Assembly: GCA_965662355.1 (NCBI GenBank)
Contig: CBFIHP010000001.1
Coordinates: 1 to 64,000 of the forward strand
Origin: GCA-2683825 sp965662355
Lineage (GTDB): Bacteria; Planctomycetota; UBA1135; GCA-002686595
Direction of reading: 5' to 3'
DNA: 64,000 nucleotides
The position numbers and the translations under genes were made by a program. This document shows positions 1 to 10,199 of the stretch, one piece after another (position 1 is the first letter of the stretch; each line of letters starts with the position of its first letter). The notes beneath the pieces are model-generated. The model saw only the letters and a list, made by a program, of their open reading frames with translations. It did no database searches and was not told where the DNA came from.

Positions 1-1
1 C

Positions 2-1987
2 ATTCACCTGCGCGCCGTCGATGCGTTTGGAAACGAATACCGTGGCGATCCCGAGTTCCGACGCGTTCATCGTTTCGGACCCGTGCAGTTCACGGGAGAG
101 TGGTCGGTGCGTCTCTTGCCTACAGGAAGTAGCGGCACGAATCTCGAGCAGCTGGGTGCGGCCCAAATGTGGCTGTCGCTCCGACGCAACAGCAACATCG
201 TCGAAGTCGCCATCAACTATCACAACGCGAGTTCGCAGCACCCCAGCTGGCACATCTACTTCGACAGCCTACAGCTGACAATTCCGCGTCCATGGGGAGC
301 TGTTTCCATGTGGCCAGAGCCACAAGCGGGGAACGTTTTCACCTACGCCGAATCGATTCGTGTCTTGCCACTGATCAAGTCCTTGCCAGGCCCGGACATG
401 CACTTCATGGAGCAACGCCACGAGCGTGGCTTCCGCTATTGGCTGTACCCTCCGGGCAAGGAAGCGGCGGCCCTCGAGCTGCGAGGCCGCAGGGGCTGGG
501 CCCACGCAATCGACACGATCGTCAATCCGACGAACGGCGAACGCAGTTGGAGCTTCCACAACCTCGAAACGCCGGGATACCTGACGCAAGCTCTTCCGAT
601 GCCCGATCTGGGCCATATCGAGGAGCTGGATCAACAGTTGATCGACCGCAAGAACTCGCTCTACAACCAGATATCGTTCCCGTATTCGGTCGGCCCAGGC
701 CAACCGATTCTGCTCGAAAACAGCTTCCGCAATCCGTTCGGCGTTCCTTACGGCGGCATGACCGGTGGAACCCACATCAATCCCTTCGAGGGCATGCAGA
801 CCCTGTGGAGCGGGAAACGCCAGAGTCTACTGCACGCCTATGCGGTCATGCGTTGTTACAACGACCGCCAACCCGGCGCCATGTACGAGGACAGCGGGCT
901 CTCTTTCAACCCTCGCAATCCGCTATACCTCAATGAAGACGGTACGCAGCCGTACCGCCTATACAGCAACATCTTCTCGGTCACCTACCCGAACATCGTG
1001 CACGACGCGCCGTGGAACTGGCACGAACAGGACCCCACGCACGAACAATACGTCGAGATCAAGGACTGGGTGCCTTCGTATCGGGCACCGCTGAATAACT
1101 TCGCTCCGATCGATACCCAGCACATGTGGCGCTACTCGCGCATGATCAAGCAGCTGGTGTACCTCGACAACGACCCGATGGCCAGGCGCCGGATGGAGGC
1201 TGCATGCGAGCTCCTGCGGGCGACGTACTTCGATGGCAACGGTGGACGCCTCGAGGGCTTCTTGACTGGACCCCAGGGAATCGGCGGCGGATTCGGTCGC
1301 GAACACGGCGCGACCGGTGATTTCTGCGCAACCGCATACGCGACGGGTACTCCGGCATGGCGCCAGCGTTGGAAGCCCTGGTTCGAAGCCTTCGCCGACT
1401 CGATGGAGCACATCCAATCCCCCGGCGGGATCTTCATGGCCCTGACCCACGGGAAAGTAGCGACCTCGGAGCCGCTAGGCGATGGCAACATCGCCTTCTT
1501 CCGCTCGATGCGCCCCAACGAGCACACCTATGCGCTCCACGCACTGCGTGGCATCAAGGAAGCGGTCTTCGGCGAAGGGGTCGATCCGGCGCGCTACCAG
1601 AGCGCCAACCAGATGATCCGCAAGGGTGGCCGCGCGATCTGGCGCATGCTATGGCGCTGGAAGGAGGACCTCTCGGGACCCGACGGCAACGGAATGTGGG
1701 ACCGCGTCGCGGTTGGCCAGATCGGAGCGAACCCGCTGATGGTACGCAACCATACTCACCTTCCCCCCCAGATGTGGGAGCCCGGCCTCGCGCTGGACAA
1801 CTACCGCACGGGCCTTGGACTGACGCATTGGCTGGTCGAGGAAGAGCCCATCACCGCCGAGCTTGTCGACGCCCTGGTCTCCTACTCCGGAAGCACCGAT
1901 TTCCTGGGCGCAGCATTGTCCAGGGGCCTGAACGGGATCTACAACGATTGCGTGCTCTTGGCGCTCCTGCAACTCGCGGCACAGTGA
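2..1987 (+). CDS. Hypothetical protein, 5' end outside the window
   Basis: The frame is open from the first bases of the window to the TGA at 1985-1987, so the true start lies upstream. A GTG at 83 is only an internal candidate. At least 661 residues are visible. The middle and C-terminal parts are rich in Trp, Tyr, His and Gly with alternating helical stretches, which could suit an alpha/alpha-toroid fold as in glycan-active proteins, but I see no catalytic motif that proves it. No membrane segment is visible. I do not recognise the family. The downstream gene is an exported CotH protein on the same strand, 113 bp away. Confidence 0.75.
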   Translation: MHLRAVDAFGNEYRGDPEFRRVHRFGPVQFTGEWSVRLLPTGSSGTNLEQLGAAQMWLSLRRNSNIVEVAINYHNASSQHPSWHIYFDSLQLTIPRPWGAVSMWPEPQAGNVFTYAESIRVLPLIKSLPGPDMHFMEQRHERGFRYWLYPPGKEAAALELRGRRGWAHAIDTIVNPTNGERSWSFHNLETPGYLTQALPMPDLGHIEELDQQLIDRKNSLYNQISFPYSVGPGQPILLENSFRNPFGVPYGGMTGGTHINPFEGMQTLWSGKRQSLLHAYAVMRCYNDRQPGAMYEDSGLSFNPRNPLYLNEDGTQPYRLYSNIFSVTYPNIVHDAPWNWHEQDPTHEQYVEIKDWVPSYRAPLNNFAPIDTQHMWRYSRMIKQLVYLDNDPMARRRMEAACELLRATYFDGNGGRLEGFLTGPQGIGGGFGREHGATGDFCATAYATGTPAWRQRWKPWFEAFADSMEHIQSPGGIFMALTHGKVATSEPLGDGNIAFFRSMRPNEHTYALHALRGIKEAVFGEGVDPARYQSANQMIRKGGRAIWRMLWRWKEDLSGPDGNGMWDRVAVGQIGANPLMVRNHTHLPPQMWEPGLALDNYRTGLGLTHWLVEEEPITAELVDALVSYSGSTDFLGAALSRGLNGIYNDCVLLALLQLAAQ

Positions 1988-2100
1988 ACCGATCTCGCCA
2001 TGCGCGAGATCCCGCAACCCAGGACAGCGCTTCTGGGTGATCGGAGCTAAACTGGACTTCCGCCGGGTTCCAGATTCCTCCCCCGCTCCAGAGCGTCTTG

Positions 2101-5100
2101 ATGAAAGCCCCCCTCGCCCTTCTGATCGGTCTGCTCAGCGCAAGTTCCGTGTTCGCTCAAGTGCGTATCAATGAGTTCTTGACGCTGAACGACAGCTATC
2201 TCCTGGACTACCTGGGCAACTTCAGTGATTGGGTCGAATTGGAGAACACCAGTGGGACCACCGCCGACTTGACTGGATGGCACCTGACGGACACGGCGAC
2301 CAATCTCTCACTCTGGACCTTCCCGGCCACGACCCTGCCTCCCGGAGGTTATCTGCTGGTGCGGGCCTCGGGCCATGATGTGATCACTCCCGAGCTCCAC
2401 ACGAACTTCTCGTTGTCGGGCAACGGTGGCTACTTGGCCCTCGTCCGCCCGGACGGATTGACCATCGAGGACGAGTACACGAACTACCCCGGTCAGTTCG
2501 CAGACGTCTCCTATGGACATGGCCTGAACGGGCTCGGATTGCCGGACGATGGACACATGCTGACGCCGACACCGCTCGCGATCAACGACACGGTGCTCCA
2601 GCAGGTCGATCCGGTCGAGTACGGCGTGGCTCGTGGCTTTTTCGATTCGCCCATCAACGTGCTCCTCAGCTGCGCCACACCGAACGTGTTGATGTACTAC
2701 ACGATCGACGGCAGCGAACCGGATCCGACGAAGACCCTTTACACAGCCGCGATTCCAATCTCGACAACGACGAACCTGCGTGCTGCGGCCTTCCTGATCG
2801 GCGAGAATTCGATCACACGCTCGACAACGAGCTCCTACATCTATCTTTCCGATGTCCTTAACCAGTCGGATATGGACGCCGTCTCGAGGGGTTTTCCAGC
2901 TGAATGGATCAGCCGCGATGGTCTCAACTGGACCTTGGGTGGTTCGCGACCCGGCGCGCACTATGGTTTCGACCAAACGATCCTCGCGCAGTACACGGCC
3001 CAGCAGTTGGTCGATAGCCTGAAGGCCATCCCGACGATGTCGCTGACTATGCCTGTCGACGATTGGTTCGGATACAACCCACCCAGCGGAGTCCTGGGCA
3101 TCTACGTCAATTCGGAGGATCAAGGTCCCTCCTGGGATCGTCAAAGCTCGGTCGAGTATCTCGATCCCAATGGCGGTCCACAGTTCCAGCTGAACTGTGG
3201 TCTCGCAATCCAGGGTGGCTCTGGAACGGTCGCGGGTCTGCGCGCACAGCTTTCCTTCGCTCTCAAAATTCGCCCGCGCTTCGGACCTTCGAAGCTCGAG
3301 TTCCCGTTGTTCGACGACACGCTCAACGACGACTTCGAGTATTTGATCCTCGACGGAGGCAACCAGAACTCGATCAGCTCACCTGGCAGCGTTTCCTATA
3401 AGCGCCACGCCCAGCTGCTACGCGACCAGTTCATGGCCAACTTGCAGCGTGCTATGGGCGGAAGCACCGCCCACGGCGACTGGGTGCACGTGTACATCAA
3501 CGGGCTTTATTGGGGCCTGTACAACCTGCACGAACGACCGGACGATCGTTGGGCCGCGGAATACTTCGGCGGTGACGACGCCGAGTACGACTGGGTCAAG
3601 GAGGGCGGAGTGCTTGCAGGCAATCCGAACCCTGCCGACCACCCCTTCGCCCCGGGCGATTTCGCCATCATGAACGACATCACGGCGGTCGGCCTTGGCG
3701 ACGGGATCATGTACGGGGGTCAGCTCGCCTATGATGCCTTCCAGGAGAAAGTCGACTTCGGCAACTACGTCGACTACATGAACCTCAACTTCTACGGAGG
3801 CAACACCGACTGGCCGCACCGAAACTGGATGGCCACATCGCACAGTCGCTTGTCGAGCATCCTCGGCGACGTCAACCCCGATCAGGAGTTCCTGTTTCAC
3901 TCGTGGGATGCTGAAAACTGCCTCGGTTGGGAAGGGACCACTCACGTCGGTGGCTTCTATGACCGCACCGAAGTCACTGGTTTCAACGGCACCAGTGTGG
4001 CCTATTACTACACGAGCCTACAGACCAATTCGGAATACGCGATCTTTCACGCGGACCGTGCACATCGAATCCTCTTCAATGACGGTCCCTTGTACGTCGA
4101 TCCTGCCTATAGCGCACCGGGCACAGTCTTCGATCCGGCGTTCCCAGAGCGCAACCGCCCGGCGGCCATGTACCACCAGCTCTCGATGCGTTTCGAGGGT
4201 GCCATTCCGATGGCCTACGCGCGATGGGTCAACTACTTCCACCCGGACGGGACGCTCGTGCCCAACGATTGGCTGGTCGAGCGCGACCGCATCCTGAATG
4301 ATTACATGCCTGTACGTTCGGGTGTGCTGCTCGCCCAGCTGAAGAACCGCTCACTGTATCCGAACATCGAAGCTCCCACATACAACGTGCACGGTGGAGA
4401 AGTCCCCCTGGGCTTCAACCTGACCATGATGGCTCCTACAGGGACAGTCCATTACACACTCGACGGCACAGACCCACGACTTCCGGGCGGCGCGATCAAC
4501 GTCACAGCCAACACCTACACGACTCCCATCCCGATCCTCGAGCTGACAACCGCCAAGGCCCGCACGTATGACGGCATCGAGTGGAGCGCCCTGAACGAAG
4601 CCTCCTTCTCACTTGGTGTTCCCGTACGCATCAATGAGATCATGGCCTCGAACGCCACGACGATCGCGGACGAGGCAGGTCAGTTCGAGGACTATGTCGA
4701 AATCTACAACGATTCGGGAACGCCGATCGATCTCACAGGCATGTACCTCTCCGACAACCCGAGCTTCCCTACCAAGTGGCCATTCCCGGCGGGAACGGTA
4801 ATTCCGGGTGGAGGATCGATTCTCGTCTGGTGCGACGAGGACGGTGCGGATGGAGCGCTGCACGCCAACTTTAAGTTGAACAAGGACGGCGAACAAGTCG
4901 GCATCTATCACACGGATGTCGCCGCCAACTTGCAGATCGACCTCGTCACCTTCGGCCCCCAGACGACCGATGTCGGCCATGCTCGCATCCCAGACGGTGG
5001 AAGCAACTTCTTCGCACTGCTCGATCCGACGCCCAACGCCTCGAACGTACCCGCCGATGGCACGTCCCTACGATATGACATTCAACCGCCTACCCTAAAC

Positions 5101-5421
5101 CCGCGCACCATGGTGCCGCCGGCGACGATCGGACTGGGGCAAGTGATCACCTTCAACTACAGCGGCGGAGACCCCAACGAATTCGGTCTGCAGATCCTGG
5201 GTTCGGCCCCCTTGCGGATCCCGTACACACCTCAGAGCTGGATCCTGCTCTTACCGGCCTACAACAGCCTGTGGGCCCTGATAAGCCTCGACGCCAGCGG
5301 CACGGGTAGCACCACCCTGACGGTCCCCACGGACCCTGGTTTGATTGGATTCACGGGCCACATGCAGGGCTGGCTCAGCGGGGAATTCAGCAACGCGGCG
5401 ATGGTCACGATCGGGGCCTGA
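2101..5421 (+). CDS. Exported CotH-kinase-family protein with lamin-tail domains
   Basis: 1106 residues. The ATG at 2101 is preferred over the adjacent TTG at 2098 because it opens directly into a signal peptide ending near SSVFAQ. Order of parts: lamin-tail domain at about 22-130; chitobiase-like C-terminal beta domain at about 175-250 (contains YTIDGSEP); CotH domain at about 310-640 with LHERPDD near 474 and WDAENCLG near 602; a second chitobiase-like unit (YTLDGTDP) near 780; a second lamin-tail domain at about 840-950; and a C-terminal beta domain. CotH proteins are atypical protein kinases of spore coats and cell surfaces. The substrate here is unknown. The VTC and DUF4956 genes nearby are typical CotH companions as far as I recall. 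Confidence 0.88.
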   Translation: MKAPLALLIGLLSASSVFAQVRINEFLTLNDSYLLDYLGNFSDWVELENTSGTTADLTGWHLTDTATNLSLWTFPATTLPPGGYLLVRASGHDVITPELHTNFSLSGNGGYLALVRPDGLTIEDEYTNYPGQFADVSYGHGLNGLGLPDDGHMLTPTPLAINDTVLQQVDPVEYGVARGFFDSPINVLLSCATPNVLMYYTIDGSEPDPTKTLYTAAIPISTTTNLRAAAFLIGENSITRSTTSSYIYLSDVLNQSDMDAVSRGFPAEWISRDGLNWTLGGSRPGAHYGFDQTILAQYTAQQLVDSLKAIPTMSLTMPVDDWFGYNPPSGVLGIYVNSEDQGPSWDRQSSVEYLDPNGGPQFQLNCGLAIQGGSGTVAGLRAQLSFALKIRPRFGPSKLEFPLFDDTLNDDFEYLILDGGNQNSISSPGSVSYKRHAQLLRDQFMANLQRAMGGSTAHGDWVHVYINGLYWGLYNLHERPDDRWAAEYFGGDDAEYDWVKEGGVLAGNPNPADHPFAPGDFAIMNDITAVGLGDGIMYGGQLAYDAFQEKVDFGNYVDYMNLNFYGGNTDWPHRNWMATSHSRLSSILGDVNPDQEFLFHSWDAENCLGWEGTTHVGGFYDRTEVTGFNGTSVAYYYTSLQTNSEYAIFHADRAHRILFNDGPLYVDPAYSAPGTVFDPAFPERNRPAAMYHQLSMRFEGAIPMAYARWVNYFHPDGTLVPNDWLVERDRILNDYMPVRSGVLLAQLKNRSLYPNIEAPTYNVHGGEVPLGFNLTMMAPTGTVHYTLDGTDPRLPGGAINVTANTYTTPIPILELTTAKARTYDGIEWSALNEASFSLGVPVRINEIMASNATTIADEAGQFEDYVEIYNDSGTPIDLTGMYLSDNPSFPTKWPFPAGTVIPGGGSILVWCDEDGADGALHANFKLNKDGEQVGIYHTDVAANLQIDLVTFGPQTTDVGHARIPDGGSNFFALLDPTPNASNVPADGTSLRYDIQPPTLNPRTMVPPATIGLGQVITFNYSGGDPNEFGLQILGSAPLRIPYTPQSWILLLPAYNSLWALISLDASGTGSTTLTVPTDPGLIGFTGHMQGWLSGEFSNAAMVTIGA

Positions 5422-5535
5422 CTTCTGTGCCCCGATCGGGGAGCTCTAAGGAAACCGCCTGAAACGGTCGATGCCGATGGCTCGGGACCCCACTGCGCAC
5501 TTCCCGGCGCACCTGGGGCCAACGCGAGCCACTCC

Positions 5536-8286
5536 ATGACCCCCCCCAAGAGAACGCTCTTATTCGCCGTCTCTCTCACCGCAACGATCCTCCTGGTTGT
5601 TCGCGGTCCGTTCTTCGCCCGTGTGCAGTCTCTAACGATCTCTCGTGGACCGTATCTGCAGGACGTAGGCACAACCGACATCACGGTCGTATGGACGACG
5701 AGTCTCTCCGTCGTTGGAGCGGTCCGCTACGGGCCCACCCAGGGACCGCCCTGGGCTTTCGCAAAAACCGGGGTGTTGGGAACGACACATGCCATCCGCC
5801 TGACAGGCCTGGCACCGGACACGCGCTACTCTTACCAGCTCGTGGCCGACGGGAATGCGATCTCGGGAGCCGATGAGTTTCGAACCTATCCACCAGAGAA
5901 CAGCACGAAGCCCTTTCGCTTCGTAGCCTGGGGAGATTCAGGAACCGGCGACGGGTTGCAACTGCAGCTCGCGAGCTGTTTGAGCGAGCTTTCACCGCCC
6001 GCTGAGCTGTACCTGGGATTGGGTGATCTGGTCTACCCCACCGGCGAGTGGGAGAACTATGACCCGAACTTCTTCGAGCCCTACAGCCCTTTGATGCGCC
6101 GCGCACTCCTGTGGACGGCGATTGGCAACCACGACGTTGGCACGGGGAGCGGGGCTCCTTACGACGCCAACTTCTATCTTCCTACGGACACCGGCGCCCC
6201 CTCCCACCCATCGAACTCGGAGCGCTATTACTCGTTCGACTACGGCATGGCCCACTTCGTCTGCGTCGACACGGTTAACCACGTGACTGCAGGGGATGTG
6301 CAGTACAACTGGCTGGAAGCCGACCTGGACGATGCAATCGCGCGAGGAATGCGCTGGAAGATCGTCTTCACACACAAGCCACCCTACTCGAAGGGCTCGC
6401 ACGATTCGGACGTAGACAACGACCTGATCGCACTACGCACCGACTTGGTGCCGTTGTGCGAATCGAAGGGCGTCGACCTGTTCTTCGCGGGCCATTCTCA
6501 CAACTACGAGCGCAGCTACCTCGTCTCCGGAAACGCAGTACTGCAGAATCATCCGAACGATTACACGAAGAGCGTTACGGGTACGATCTATTTGGTAACA
6601 GGGTGCGGTGGCAAATCGGGTGGAGGCTCCTTCGGCCATCCCCTCATGGCCTACTCCCTGGGCATGACGACCGGCGTCTCAGTCTTCGATGTCACGAATG
6701 ACGAAATCCGCGGCTACTTCCTCGAGCCGGATTCCAGCGCGCGTGACCTCTTCACACTACGCAAGTCCACCGACACGACGGCCCCACGCGTGACGGCGGT
6801 CACCGTCTCAGGTGGGAACATGGACCAGTTACTGGTGACGTTCTCGGAGCCCGTTCAAGCCGGAACGGGCGCCACCGGGTCCGAAAACACCAGCAACTAC
6901 CTGATCGTCGGAGGGCCCACGATCAGCTCGGCAGTGTTGCAATCCGACCAACGCACGGTTCGTCTTCAAGCAACGGCCTTCGCAACCGGCGGAGCCTTCA
7001 TCGCCTACGTCGACAACATCGCAGACCGCGCGGCCACGCCTAACCCGATCGCCTCCGCGGCGGTTTCCTTCGACGTACCTGCTATAGCGGGAATTCCGGA
7101 GAACGACACCTGGCGCTACTTCAAGGGCTTCAGCTTTCCAGGTGCCTCCTGGACCACGATTGGTTTCAACGACTCCGCGTGGCTTACCGGCCAGACGGGC
7201 ATCGGCTATGGAGACGGAGACGACACGACCTTCTTGTCGGACATGCAGGGCAACTACAACACGGTCTATGCTCGGCGGGATTTCACAACCGCGGACGTCA
7301 GCGCCATCACAAACATGGCGCTGCGGGTCAGCTACGACGATGGGTTCGTCGCCTACCTGAACACAACGGAGATCGCGCGCTCCAACGTCCCCACTGGGCA
7401 GAACGAAACAACCCTCGCAATTGGTAGCCACGAGGCCAACGGCTTCGAGTTGTTCGACATCACGGGCTACATCGGAGTCTTGAACAACGGAACGAATGTC
7501 CTGTCGATCGAAGGCCACAACTACACGCAGAACGACTTCAGCCTTCACCCCATCCTCGAGATCGAAGGGCTGACGCCTTCGGGCGATCAGCCACCAGTCG
7601 CGATCTTGACCTCGGACGTGCAGTCCGCAAACGCACCGGCCACCGTGACTTTCGATACGACCTCGAGTTTCGATTCCGACGGAACGATCGCGACAACGCT
7701 GCTCTTCTTCGGTGACTCGGCACTGCCTGACTCGGGGTCTTCGGTCATGCACACCTACACGGACCCGGGACTGTACACAGCCACGTTGATCGCTACCGAC
7801 GACGACGGCCTGCAGACCGTCGATGAACGTCCGATCTATGTGCACAGTACAGGCTCTCCGCCGACGGCCATCTTCACGGTGAACGCGGTATCGCCGGAGA
7901 CGGGCGACGCGATTCCCTTCGATTCTCTGGGCAGCAACGACCCCGATGGCGGGTCGCTAGATCTGCAATGGAACTTCGACGACCCCGGAAGCGGCGGGGA
8001 CAACACCTCGTCCCTGGCAGCGCCGTTCCATACCTATCTCTATCCGGGTACGTACACGGTCACGTTGCTGGTCACCGATGACGAGGGCTCTCAAGCCTGC
8101 GAAAAACAAAATGTCATCGTCGGCGGCGACCCACCTCCCATCCCCAGGAGCGGCGGTGGTTCCTGCAGTCTCTCACGAGCTGATGGCCCCGCAGACCCGA
8201 TGTTGATCGCGATCCTCACCGCGTCCTTGGGCTTGCTCGCATGGAACGCTGGGCACTCGCGGCGCGGGCTCAATCGGCCAGTTTGA
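5536..8286 (+). CDS. Exported purple-acid-phosphatase-like metallophosphoesterase with PKD domains and a C-terminal anchor
   Basis: 916 residues. An N-terminal hydrophobic segment (about 8-24) is followed by a fibronectin-like PAP N-domain starting at ISRGPYLQ, then a calcineurin-like phosphoesterase core with GDSG (about 133), GDLVYP (about 162), GNHD (about 197), THKPPYS and GHSHNYE (about 318). Then come an SbsA-like Ig domain (about 415-510), a jelly-roll-like domain (about 520-680) and two PKD domains (about 685-765 and 774-865). The tail has GGGSC (about 872), a hydrophobic helix (about 887-905) and Arg residues, as in C-terminal sorting signals. It likely hydrolyses phosphate esters outside the cytoplasmic membrane. 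The 3' end overlaps the convergent HlyD-like gene by 17 bp. Confidence 0.88.
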   Translation: MTPPKRTLLFAVSLTATILLVVRGPFFARVQSLTISRGPYLQDVGTTDITVVWTTSLSVVGAVRYGPTQGPPWAFAKTGVLGTTHAIRLTGLAPDTRYSYQLVADGNAISGADEFRTYPPENSTKPFRFVAWGDSGTGDGLQLQLASCLSELSPPAELYLGLGDLVYPTGEWENYDPNFFEPYSPLMRRALLWTAIGNHDVGTGSGAPYDANFYLPTDTGAPSHPSNSERYYSFDYGMAHFVCVDTVNHVTAGDVQYNWLEADLDDAIARGMRWKIVFTHKPPYSKGSHDSDVDNDLIALRTDLVPLCESKGVDLFFAGHSHNYERSYLVSGNAVLQNHPNDYTKSVTGTIYLVTGCGGKSGGGSFGHPLMAYSLGMTTGVSVFDVTNDEIRGYFLEPDSSARDLFTLRKSTDTTAPRVTAVTVSGGNMDQLLVTFSEPVQAGTGATGSENTSNYLIVGGPTISSAVLQSDQRTVRLQATAFATGGAFIAYVDNIADRAATPNPIASAAVSFDVPAIAGIPENDTWRYFKGFSFPGASWTTIGFNDSAWLTGQTGIGYGDGDDTTFLSDMQGNYNTVYARRDFTTADVSAITNMALRVSYDDGFVAYLNTTEIARSNVPTGQNETTLAIGSHEANGFELFDITGYIGVLNNGTNVLSIEGHNYTQNDFSLHPILEIEGLTPSGDQPPVAILTSDVQSANAPATVTFDTTSSFDSDGTIATTLLFFGDSALPDSGSSVMHTYTDPGLYTATLIATDDDGLQTVDERPIYVHSTGSPPTAIFTVNAVSPETGDAIPFDSLGSNDPDGGSLDLQWNFDDPGSGGDNTSSLAAPFHTYLYPGTYTVTLLVTDDEGSQACEKQNVIVGGDPPPIPRSGGGSCSLSRADGPADPMLIAILTASLGLLAWNAGHSRRGLNRPV

Positions 8287-9448
8287 CCAAAGCGACCTCG
8301 CCCGGCATCAAACGCAAGCCACCGAGACCGACGCACAGGAAAGGTCGGCCGTACTCGGGAACGGCAGGATCGTACCAGAGCCGCTCGGGGATCGCCTCAA
8401 TAGCGGGTCCCAGGCGAGTCACCGTTGCCGCGACGACCAAGGTCCCGTCGTCACGCGGTGAGACCAGTACACGCGTCCCCGGATGCAAGGGCGATCGCAA
8501 CGCCTCGGGTTGGTAGGCCAAGACCTCGTCCGCGTGCGGGCTCGTGATCATCGCCACGGGCTCGCCAGCCAGGAGAGCCTGCCCTGCCGCTGCTAGCACG
8601 CTGGTCACACGACCGGCAAAGGGCGCCCTCAAGACCATGGCCCGGCGCCGAATTCGGATCTCCTCGACCCGTAGTGTCTCCGCGCGAATCGAGGCGAAGA
8701 ATGGCGCCAGGCTCGGGTCCGTCGGCAGTTCGGGTCGATTCTCCTCGAATTCCACCCGCCTGGCGATAGCCGCCTGGTGGGACTGCTCGAACCCGGCAGC
8801 TAGCGCGCGATTTTCGCGGATCGTTGCGTCGATCGTACCGCGCCGCAGCTGCAGGTCATCTAACTCGTCCGGCGGACTCGTCCCCGAATCGACAAGCTCG
8901 CGCGTGCGACGGACATCGAGATCCAACCGATCGCGCTCTACGAGATCGGCCTCGATATGCACCTCCACGGCAAGCTTGCCCAGGCGATGCCCCTCTTCGT
9001 CGATCTTGTAGCGACGTAGCTCGGAGAGGTGGCGGTGCAGTTCGATCTCGTGCCTCTGCCGCACCGTCCGGGTCTCGTTGTCCAGCTGAACTTGGAGCGC
9101 TGCGCGCTGGGTATCCAGCTGGTTAGAAAGATCCTCGATAGATGCCAAGGCCGTTGCGATTTCGGCTTGCAGCAGGGAATCGTCCAAGCGCGCGACCTCA
9201 TCACCAAGAAGAACATCGTCGAAGGGCTCGATGAAGACTTCCACCAGACGTCCATCAACCGCCACCGAGACCTCCGACTCCAGGGCCCGCACGATGCCTA
9301 AAATCTCGAACTCGACCTTTTGCCGCTCCAGCAAAAAGAGGGTACAGACTGCCACGCTCCCCCAGATCAACAGCTGCAGGGGCCCACGACGGAAATCGTC
9401 GAGACGCTGCGCCATCGGGATGCGGATTTTCTTGTGCGGGGTGCTCAT
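8270..9448 (-). CDS. HlyD-family membrane fusion (periplasmic adaptor) protein
   Basis: 392 residues from ATG 9448. A TTG at 9478 would overlap the upstream gene, so the ATG was preferred. There is one N-terminal transmembrane helix (about 20-40), then a lipoyl-like half motif around VDGRLVEVFI, a long Glu/Arg-rich coiled coil (about 85-240), and a return beta-barrel region with APFAGRVT and VLVSPRDDG. Such adaptors link inner-membrane transporters to outer components, but no transporter ATPase or outer-membrane channel is adjacent. It is the third gene of an operon after the VTC and DUF4956 genes, with a 16 bp gap, so it may serve the same polyphosphate or envelope function. Confidence 0.8.
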   Translation of the reverse strand: MSTPHKKIRIPMAQRLDDFRRGPLQLLIWGSVAVCTLFLLERQKVEFEILGIVRALESEVSVAVDGRLVEVFIEPFDDVLLGDEVARLDDSLLQAEIATALASIEDLSNQLDTQRAALQVQLDNETRTVRQRHEIELHRHLSELRRYKIDEEGHRLGKLAVEVHIEADLVERDRLDLDVRRTRELVDSGTSPPDELDDLQLRRGTIDATIRENRALAAGFEQSHQAAIARRVEFEENRPELPTDPSLAPFFASIRAETLRVEEIRIRRRAMVLRAPFAGRVTSVLAAAGQALLAGEPVAMITSPHADEVLAYQPEALRSPLHPGTRVLVSPRDDGTLVVAATVTRLGPAIEAIPERLWYDPAVPEYGRPFLCVGLGGLRLMPGEVALVKLAD

Positions 9449-9464
9449 TGGAGGCGGCTCGGAA

Positions 9465-10184
9465 TCAAATCTCCGCAAGCTCGTCTCTCAGGACAAGATC
9501 GGCGCGCCGTACGCCGCTGACGGAGTTGAGCGCCGAGAGCAGCTCGGGCCCGCGACGCCGATCGCGCAAGCGCACTCGCAAAATGACCTCAGACTCCTCG
9601 CCAGTGCCACTCAAACGCACCGAGACCTCGCGGACCTTGCGACAGAAGAGCCGCAACGTCTCGCGCCACGGTCCGGCGTCGTCAGCGGAGCTCACGTGCA
9701 ACGAGAGGTGCCCATCGAACCGGCCGCGCGAACCGAAGCTGGTGATCTCCATCAAAAGGGCCGCCAGAATCAGCCCGGCCGTGCCCACGAGAGCCGCTGG
9801 GTGTCGGCCGACACCGATGGCCATTCCGATTATCAGGGAAAAGAACACAAAAGCCGTATCGCGCGTGTCTTTCAACACGTTACGAAAACGAATGATCGCC
9901 AACGCACCGATCAATCCGAAGGCTGTCACGATGTTGTTGCCAATCACATGCAGGGCGAGCGCCACGACCATCATGATCAGGACGAGTGACTGGGTGAACG
10001 TCCGAGAATAAGAAATCCCCGTATGCGTGCGGCTGTACATCCACCCGAAGAGCTGACCCAAGGCGAAGGCCATCAGCAGTGCGAGTCCGGTCGATTCCAG
10101 CGTCGGCGCTCCGCGTTCTCCCGACGTCTGCGACAGGATTTGCATGAAGCGATCTAGGGCCGGTGTGGTTTCGATGAGTGACAT
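9465..10184 (-). CDS. DUF4956 family membrane protein
   Basis: 239 residues from ATG 10184; a GTG nine bases upstream is possible. Three or four transmembrane helices lie in the first 150 residues, with conserved-looking stretches SRTFTQSLVLI and GLIGALAIIRFRN, followed by a soluble C-terminal ferredoxin-like domain rich in Arg and Glu. The IIRFRN motif and layout fit DUF4956, a family usually encoded beside VTC-domain polyphosphate polymerases, as here. It probably forms the membrane partner of the polymerase. Gaps are 15 bp to the upstream VTC gene and 16 bp to the downstream gene, indicating co-transcription. The molecular function of the family is unknown to me. Confidence 0.85.
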   Translation of the reverse strand: MSLIETTPALDRFMQILSQTSGERGAPTLESTGLALLMAFALGQLFGWMYSRTHTGISYSRTFTQSLVLIMMVVALALHVIGNNIVTAFGLIGALAIIRFRNVLKDTRDTAFVFFSLIIGMAIGVGRHPAALVGTAGLILAALLMEITSFGSRGRFDGHLSLHVSSADDAGPWRETLRLFCRKVREVSVRLSGTGEESEVILRVRLRDRRRGPELLSALNSVSGVRRADLVLRDELAEI

Positions 10185-10199
10185 TTGCTGCACGCTGAA

